Source: an uncultured Eubacteriales bacterium
GTDB lineage: Bacteria; Bacillota; Clostridia; Oscillospirales; Butyricicoccaceae
NCBI GenBank assembly: GCA_905199135.1
Contig: CAJKFC010000065.1
Span: 1-9,986 of the forward strand
Direction of reading: 5' to 3'
DNA: 9,986 nt
In this document: piece by piece, positions 6,241-9,986 of the stretch
Position numbering within the stretch: the stretch's first letter is position 1
Layout of the letters: each line of letters starts with the position of its first letter
Program-made: the position numbers and the translations under genes
The notes under the pieces: model-generated
The model's input: only the letters and a program-made list of their open reading frames with translations
Databases searched by the model: none
Told to the model about the DNA's origin: nothing

Positions 6241-6834
6241 ATGGAAAATTATTTTGTCGATATCTGCGCCGTGGTCATAATATTGATATGCGCTACGGTA
6301 GGCTATAAAAAAGGTATTCTGTCGGGCATAATCACCATTGTGTCGTCGGTCATATCGGTCATCGGCGCAAAGCTGCTGACACCTTACGCCGCCCCTTATG
6401 CGGGAAAGGTGATCGCTCCGATAATAGAAAAAATGGTCGTATCCAATCCCGAAAAATACATTGAGAAGTATGTCTCGGGAGAGCATATGTCATCTTTTTT
6501 GGATATAGCTTTGGAGAAAAGTCTCGATGCGGCTCACCTTCTCTCGGAGGAATTAACACTTTTGACACAAGAACTGGTTGCATTTTTTGTACTTTTTGTT
6601 ATAATTATATTGCTGTCAAATAAAGCGCTGAGATTTGTAAGCCTTAATTTCCCCCTTATAAAGACGGTAAACCGCTTTGCGGGCATGCTCTTCGGGGCCT
6701 TTGTGGGTCTGGTGCTCATAGTCATTCTTTACAGCTCCGCCACAAAATACATCGTGTCGAGCGAAAACTATGTTTCCCTTCTCCCATACTTTGAGAACAG
6801 TCTGGTTTCACAGATTTTTTTCGATAAACTCTAA
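6241..6834 (+). CDS. CvpA-family integral membrane protein
   Basis: This 197-residue protein fits the CvpA (colicin V production) family, inner-membrane proteins linked in other bacteria to colicin V export and envelope stress, with an unresolved molecular role. Membrane segments are at about 5-22, 26-46, 112-127 and 146-164. The pattern GYKKGILSGI (21-30) and the late NRFAGMLFGAFVGL (144-157) match the conserved core. Between the second and third segments lies a ~65-residue hydrophilic, partly charged stretch (about 47-110), which is longer than the core needs and is common in Bacillota members. The chosen ATG has GAGG 5 bases upstream. An in-frame start at 6193 would overlap the previous gene and adds residues that do not look like a membrane-protein start. 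pgsA follows 12 bases downstream. Confidence 0.7.
   Translation: MENYFVDICAVVIILICATVGYKKGILSGIITIVSSVISVIGAKLLTPYAAPYAGKVIAPIIEKMVVSNPEKYIEKYVSGEHMSSFLDIALEKSLDAAHLLSEELTLLTQELVAFFVLFVIIILLSNKALRFVSLNFPLIKTVNRFAGMLFGAFVGLVLIVILYSSATKYIVSSENYVSLLPYFENSLVSQIFFDKL
6578..6605 (+). promoter_or_regulatory. Possible internal promoter within the CvpA gene
   Basis: TTGCAT (6578-6583), a 16-base spacer and TATAAT (6600-6605) with an extended -10 TG (TGTTATAAT from 6597) resemble a sigma-A promoter that could separately drive pgsA and the Clp gene. The stretch also encodes a hydrophobic membrane segment rich in T at the second codon position, so the match may be a by-product of coding. Confidence 0.3.
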
Positions 6835-6846
6835 GGAGATATATAG

Positions 6847-7404
6847 ATGAATATACCCAACGCGATTTCTTTTTTCAGGCTGCTTTTGGTGCCTGTATTT
6901 GCCCTTGTCTACTTTTCCGGCGGAGATAACAGCTCCCTTTGGGCTTTCGGAGTATTTTTAGTAGCCGGTATATCCGATATTTTGGACGGCTACATCGCCA
7001 GAAAATACAATATGGTAACCAGCCTCGGGCGAATCATAGACCCTCTGGCAGACAAGCTCATGGTCTTTACAGCCTTGGTATGTACAGCCATTGACGGCAA
7101 AATTCACCCTATTTTTCCCATCTTGTTTTTCATCAAGGAAGGCTATCAGATTTACGGCGCCGCAAGGCTTGCCGGCAAGATATCCGATGTTGTTCCTGCA
7201 AATATATGGGGAAAAAGCGCCACATTTTTATTCTATGTGGCAATAACTCTCGTCACCGTATTTCCGCAGGACTTGGGAAGCTCTCTGGCCTTTTTGGCTC
7301 TTTGCATAGCGCTTGCCCTGTCTATTATTGCATTTTTTACCTACTATAAAATAGGAAAAGAACTGATAAAGGATGCAGGCGTCGACGAGAAAAAACACAG
7401 CTGA
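6847..7404 (+). CDS. pgsA: CDP-diacylglycerol--glycerol-3-phosphate 3-phosphatidyltransferase
   Basis: PgsA joins CDP-diacylglycerol and glycerol-3-phosphate to phosphatidylglycerophosphate, the committed step to phosphatidylglycerol and cardiolipin in the cytoplasmic membrane. The 185-residue protein shows the complete CDP-alcohol phosphotransferase signature with exact spacing: D47-G48-x2-A51-R52-x8-G61-x3-D65-x3-D69, preceded by D44. It starts with the typical MNIPNAISFFRLLLVP, in which NIPNxxxxxR is characteristic of PgsA. Several hydrophobic helices follow, at about 13-24, 33-43, 73-98, 120-140 and 145-168. AAGGAG (6833-6838) lies 8 bases before the ATG, overlapping the previous stop. 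Related CDP-alcohol transferases share the motif, but the N-terminus and length make PgsA the best call. The Clp gene follows 19 bases downstream. Confidence 0.92.
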   Translation: MNIPNAISFFRLLLVPVFALVYFSGGDNSSLWAFGVFLVAGISDILDGYIARKYNMVTSLGRIIDPLADKLMVFTALVCTAIDGKIHPIFPILFFIKEGYQIYGAARLAGKISDVVPANIWGKSATFLFYVAITLVTVFPQDLGSSLAFLALCIALALSIIAFFTYYKIGKELIKDAGVDEKKHS

Positions 7405-7408
7405 CCTT

Positions 7409-7414
7409 TGGAGG
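7409..7414 (+). promoter_or_regulatory. Ribosome binding site for the TTG start at 7424
   Basis: TGGAGG lies 9 bases before TTG 7424 and 18 bases before the next in-frame ATG (7433). The spacing favours the TTG start, adding only three residues before the first zinc-finger region. I see no CtsR- or CIRCE-type operator in the 19-base gap. Confidence 0.7.
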
Positions 7415-7423
7415 TAATTTATT

Positions 7424-9757
7424 TTGAACAAAATGTTATGTTCCCGATGCAAAAAACGCAACGCCGTAATTTTCATCAGCAAGATAGAAAACGGTGTCAC
7501 CACCAACGAGGGACTTTGTTTTAAATGCGCCCGTGAGCTGGGAATAGCTCCGGTCAACGATATGATAGAAAAAATGGGTCTTACCCCCGAAATGCTTGAC
7601 AGCATGAGCAATATAAGCAGCATGGAGGACCTTGAAAAGATAATGGAGGACATCCCTCCCGAGACATTAAACCGCATTGAGGGACTTTTTTCACCGATGA
7701 CAGCGGGAGAAAACGACGATGATGAAGGTGACGGGTCCTTCTCACAGACTCCCCCTATGTCCTTCTTCTCCTCTCTCAATCCCGATGAAAACAAAAAGGA
7801 AGTTGAGACCGAGCCCGAAAAGGATTCGGAAAAAAAGCGCGAAAAGAAGAAGAAAAAAGCTCTCAACGCCTACGCTCTCGACCTGTGCGCCCGAGTGAGA
7901 AACGGCAAAATTGACCGTGTCATCGGCCGTGAGACCGAGACCGAAAGGGTCATACAGATACTCAACAGAAGACAGAAAAACAATCCCTGCCTTATAGGTG
8001 AGCCGGGCGTCGGCAAAACGGCTATCGCCGAAGGTCTCGCCCATCGCATAGTAAACGGCAATGTGCCTTACAAGCTGAGAAATAAAGAGATATGGCTTTT
8101 GGACATGACCGCCATGGTCGCGGGCACTCAGTTCAGAGGTCAGTTTGAGGCCAGAATGAAGAGCCTCATCGACGAGGTCAAGAGTCTTGGAAATATCATT
8201 CTCGTCATAGACGAGGTGCACAATCTCGTGGGCGCGGGCGAAGCCGAAGGCTCTATGAACGCTGCAAATATCTTAAAGCCTGCCCTTTCGAGAGGAGAAA
8301 TACAGGTCATAGGCGCCACCACATTCAAAGAATACAGAAAATATATAGAGAAGGATTCTGCACTTGAAAGGCGTTTTCAGCCCGTCTCCGTGGCAGAGCC
8401 CTCCATTGAACAGGCTTCTGCCATGCTCAGAGGCATTAAGAAATACTACGAAGATTATCACGGCGTCAACATTCCAGACAGTGTGTGCAATCAGGCCGTC
8501 TATCTTTCGGAGAGATACATCAACGACAGATTCCTGCCCGACAAGGCCATAGACCTCATTGACGAGGCCTGTTCCGAAATCAACCTCAAAAACGCCAACA
8601 TAAACCGTATGGCACAGCTTGAGGATCAGCTCAAAGACCTTGAAAATCAGAAAGAGCTCCTCGTCGGCAAAGAGGGCTCTGAAGAGGTATACGAGCTGAT
8701 GGCTCAGATAAAGAGCCAATCCCTCAAGGCTCAGTCGGAGCTCGACGATCTGAAACAGCAGGACAGACCTACCCTTTCGGTAGACGATTTAAGCCGTGTC
8801 ATCGAGCTTTGGACAAAAATCCCTGCAAGCAAGATAAAGCAGCAGGATTTTGAAAAGATAATTCACCTTGCCGACCGTCTCAAGGAGAGCGTAATCGGTC
8901 AAGACGAAGCCATAGACGCCGTTTCTGCCGCAATAATGCGTTCGAGAGCAGGTATATCCTCAAAGAAGAAACCTGTTTCCTTCATCTTCGCAGGCCCCAC
9001 AGGCGTCGGCAAAACAGAGCTCGTAAAACAGCTCACCAATCAGCTTTTCGACACTCCCGACGCCCTTGTAAGACTCGATATGTCGGAGTATATGGAGAAA
9101 CACGCCGCCTCCAAGCTCATCGGAGCTCCTCCAGGCTATGTGGGATACGATGAAGCGGGTCAGCTCACAGAAAAGATTCGCCGCAATCCCTACTCTGTGG
9201 TGCTCTTCGACGAAATTGAAAAGGCTCATCCCGATGTCCTCAATGTTCTTCTTCAGATTTTAGACGACGGCACAGCCACAGATTCCCAGGGCAGAAAGGT
9301 CAGCTTTGCCAGCTCGATCATCATAATGACCTCCAACGCAGGTTCGGACAGAGGCGAAGGCAGTGTGGGATTCGGCAAAACAGCTTCACAGCAGAGCCGC
9401 GACAGGGCTGTAAAGGCTCTTTCCGAGATAATGCGTCCCGAGTTTCTCAACCGTATAGACGAGATAATTGCCTTTAACCACCTCACTGAAGACAACTTCA
9501 AGGATATTGCCAAGATTATGCTCAAGGAGGTTTCCGACGCCCTTTCAAACAACGGCATAGCTTTCAGCTACTGCGACGATGTGCTGGATTACCTTGTCAA
9601 GAAGTCCTACTCCATCAAGTACGGTGCAAGAAATCTCAGAAGAACGATACAGAAAGAGATCGAGGACAAGGCGGCAGAAAAGATCGTCTCCTCTTACCTT
9701 TCACCCATAACATCTCTTAAAATATCGACAGACGGCGAAAAAATCATTGTTGAATAA
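7424..9757 (+). CDS. ClpE-like ATP-dependent Clp protease ATP-binding subunit with N-terminal zinc finger
   Basis: This 777-residue AAA+ unfoldase would feed proteins to ClpP or act as a disaggregase. The N-terminus has a zinc finger C6-x2-C9-x22-C32-x2-C35, the spacing described for ClpE, instead of the Clp-N repeats of ClpC. A ~110-residue linker follows, acidic at 96-102 and lysine-rich at 137-145. AAA1 has Walker A GEPGVGKT (192-199), Walker B VIDE (261-264) and arginine fingers in LERRF (314-318). A short coiled-coil middle domain spans about 396-446. AAA2 has Walker A GPTGVGKT (524-531), Walker B D596-E597 and the LNRID motif (675-679). The VGF tripeptide (648-650) is the expected ClpP-docking loop, so proteolytic coupling is likely. 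Start is TTG behind TGGAGG. It is longer than typical ClpE (about 700 residues), mainly through the linker. Which clp paralogue it is remains an inference. Confidence 0.88.
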   Translation: MNKMLCSRCKKRNAVIFISKIENGVTTNEGLCFKCARELGIAPVNDMIEKMGLTPEMLDSMSNISSMEDLEKIMEDIPPETLNRIEGLFSPMTAGENDDDEGDGSFSQTPPMSFFSSLNPDENKKEVETEPEKDSEKKREKKKKKALNAYALDLCARVRNGKIDRVIGRETETERVIQILNRRQKNNPCLIGEPGVGKTAIAEGLAHRIVNGNVPYKLRNKEIWLLDMTAMVAGTQFRGQFEARMKSLIDEVKSLGNIILVIDEVHNLVGAGEAEGSMNAANILKPALSRGEIQVIGATTFKEYRKYIEKDSALERRFQPVSVAEPSIEQASAMLRGIKKYYEDYHGVNIPDSVCNQAVYLSERYINDRFLPDKAIDLIDEACSEINLKNANINRMAQLEDQLKDLENQKELLVGKEGSEEVYELMAQIKSQSLKAQSELDDLKQQDRPTLSVDDLSRVIELWTKIPASKIKQQDFEKIIHLADRLKESVIGQDEAIDAVSAAIMRSRAGISSKKKPVSFIFAGPTGVGKTELVKQLTNQLFDTPDALVRLDMSEYMEKHAASKLIGAPPGYVGYDEAGQLTEKIRRNPYSVVLFDEIEKAHPDVLNVLLQILDDGTATDSQGRKVSFASSIIIMTSNAGSDRGEGSVGFGKTASQQSRDRAVKALSEIMRPEFLNRIDEIIAFNHLTEDNFKDIAKIMLKEVSDALSNNGIAFSYCDDVLDYLVKKSYSIKYGARNLRRTIQKEIEDKAAEKIVSSYLSPITSLKISTDGEKIIVE

Positions 9758-9785
9758 AGAGGGGCTTTTGCCCCTTTTTGTTTTT
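9756..9785 (+). terminator. Intrinsic terminator after the Clp gene
   Basis: The stem AGGGGC (9760-9765) and GCCCCT (9770-9775) closes a TTTT loop, can extend by A-T and one G-T pair on the outside, and is followed by TTTTTGTTTTT. It begins at the stop codon and is the only clear terminator in the window, ending the long operon. Confidence 0.9.
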
Positions 9786-9797
9786 ATCTCAAATCTA

Positions 9798-9826
9798 TTG
9801 ACAATTATTTCAAAGTCTGATATAAT
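9798..9826 (+). promoter_or_regulatory. Upstream sigma-A promoter (P1) of the tRNA
   Basis: TTGACA (9798-9803) and TATAAT (9821-9826) are both perfect consensus with a 17-base spacer. The likely start is at A9832 or G9833. It lies 13 bases after the terminator of the preceding operon and points at the tRNA. No terminator separates it from the second promoter, so its transcript would carry a ~100-base leader. Confidence 0.85.
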
Positions 9827-9879
9827 AACAAAGCTCAATACGGAACGCAAAAAATGTCGGTCATAACTAAAAAAAGTTC

Positions 9880-9908
9880 TTGACATTATCTGTTCTCCGT
9901 GGTATAAT
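9880..9908 (+). promoter_or_regulatory. Proximal sigma-A promoter (P2) of the tRNA
   Basis: TTGACA (9880-9885) and TATAAT (9903-9908) are again perfect consensus with a 17-base spacer. The likely start near A9914 or G9915 gives a leader of about 20 bases before the mature tRNA. Tandem promoters of this kind are typical of stable-RNA operons. Confidence 0.9.
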
Positions 9909-9934
9909 AAATAAGCTGATTGAGTTTTACACAT

Positions 9935-9986
9935 GCGGGTGTAGTTCAATGGTAGAATCCCAGCCTTCCAAGCTGGTCGCGTGGGT
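9935..9986 (+). tRNA. tRNA-Gly (anticodon TCC), 3' end cut by the window
   Basis: The first 52 bases of a glycine tRNA are present. The acceptor 5' strand is GCGGGTG (9935-9941). The D-stem GTTC (9944-9947) pairs with GAAT (9955-9958). The anticodon stem CCAGC/GCTGG (9960-9964/9972-9976) surrounds the loop CTTCCAA with anticodon TCC at 9967-9969. A 4-base variable loop (9977-9980) and the 5' T-stem strand GTGGG (9981-9985) follow. The sequence closely resembles the tRNA-Gly(TCC) of Bacillota. It may be the first gene of a tRNA cluster; the rest lies outside the window. Confidence 0.95.

Noticed and set aside
6562..6605. TTGACA at 6562 paired with TATAAT at 6600 as one promoter
   Set aside because: The spacer would be 32 bases, far too long; TTGCAT at 6578 is the only plausible -35 partner.
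7402..7423. A CtsR-type heat-shock operator before the Clp gene, suggested by TGACCTTTGG
   Set aside because: Only a partial, single half-site-like sequence is present. The tandem heptads of a CtsR box and the CIRCE repeat are absent.
9701..9949. An 82-codon minus-strand frame across the terminator, promoters and tRNA start
   Set aside because: It begins inside the tRNA and runs through promoter and terminator elements that explain the sequence better; no ribosome binding site or family resemblance.
1..9986. CRISPR array, insertion sequence, phage or defence genes
   Set aside because: I saw no spaced direct repeats, transposase or integrase motifs, or defence-type domains; the window is ordinary chromosomal housekeeping sequence.

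Overview
The window suggests a member of the Clostridia (Bacillota), most likely an Oscillospirales/Ruminococcaceae-like anaerobe. The evidence is gene content: a complete ECF vitamin-transporter core directly before truA, a ClpE-type Clp ATPase with an N-terminal zinc finger, and a membrane-anchored propeller protein resembling DUF5711. Strong AGGAGG-type ribosome binding sites and consensus sigma-A promoters fit this. Coding sequence mixes GC-rich codons (GCC, GGC, CCC) with many ATA and AGA codons. The species cannot be fixed from the sequence.

Layout: eleven genes lie on the + strand from 27 to 9757. Gaps between them are 3 to 19 bases, or the genes overlap, and no terminator or clear promoter separates them, so they look like one long operon or a chain of coupled units. 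The first block (27-1830) is ybaB/ebfC, recR and a SAM-dependent methyltransferase. The second (1840-5103) is ecfA1-ecfA2-ecfT-truA, in which three successive junctions are ATGA stop/start overlaps. The third (5088-7404) is envelope-related: a TTG-initiated, membrane-anchored beta-propeller-like protein, a CvpA-family membrane protein and the phosphatidylglycerophosphate synthase PgsA. The fourth (7424-9757) is a large TTG-initiated ClpE-like AAA+ unfoldase, closed by a strong intrinsic terminator.

The last 230 bases hold the only sizeable intergenic stretch: the terminator, then two tandem near-identical promoters, each TTGACA-N17-TATAAT and 82 bases apart, driving a tRNA-Gly (anticodon TCC) that is cut by the window end.

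Functionally this is mostly housekeeping: recombination repair (RecR, with YbaB), RNA modification (TruA and the methyltransferase), micronutrient uptake (EcfA1A2T energizing S-components encoded elsewhere), phospholipid synthesis (PgsA) and protein quality control (ClpE-like). I see no CRISPR array, insertion sequence, phage gene or obvious defence system. The least understood parts are the propeller protein and its CvpA neighbour, the long charged linker of the Clp ATPase, a cluster of perfect short hairpins inside recR, and the duplicated tRNA promoter.
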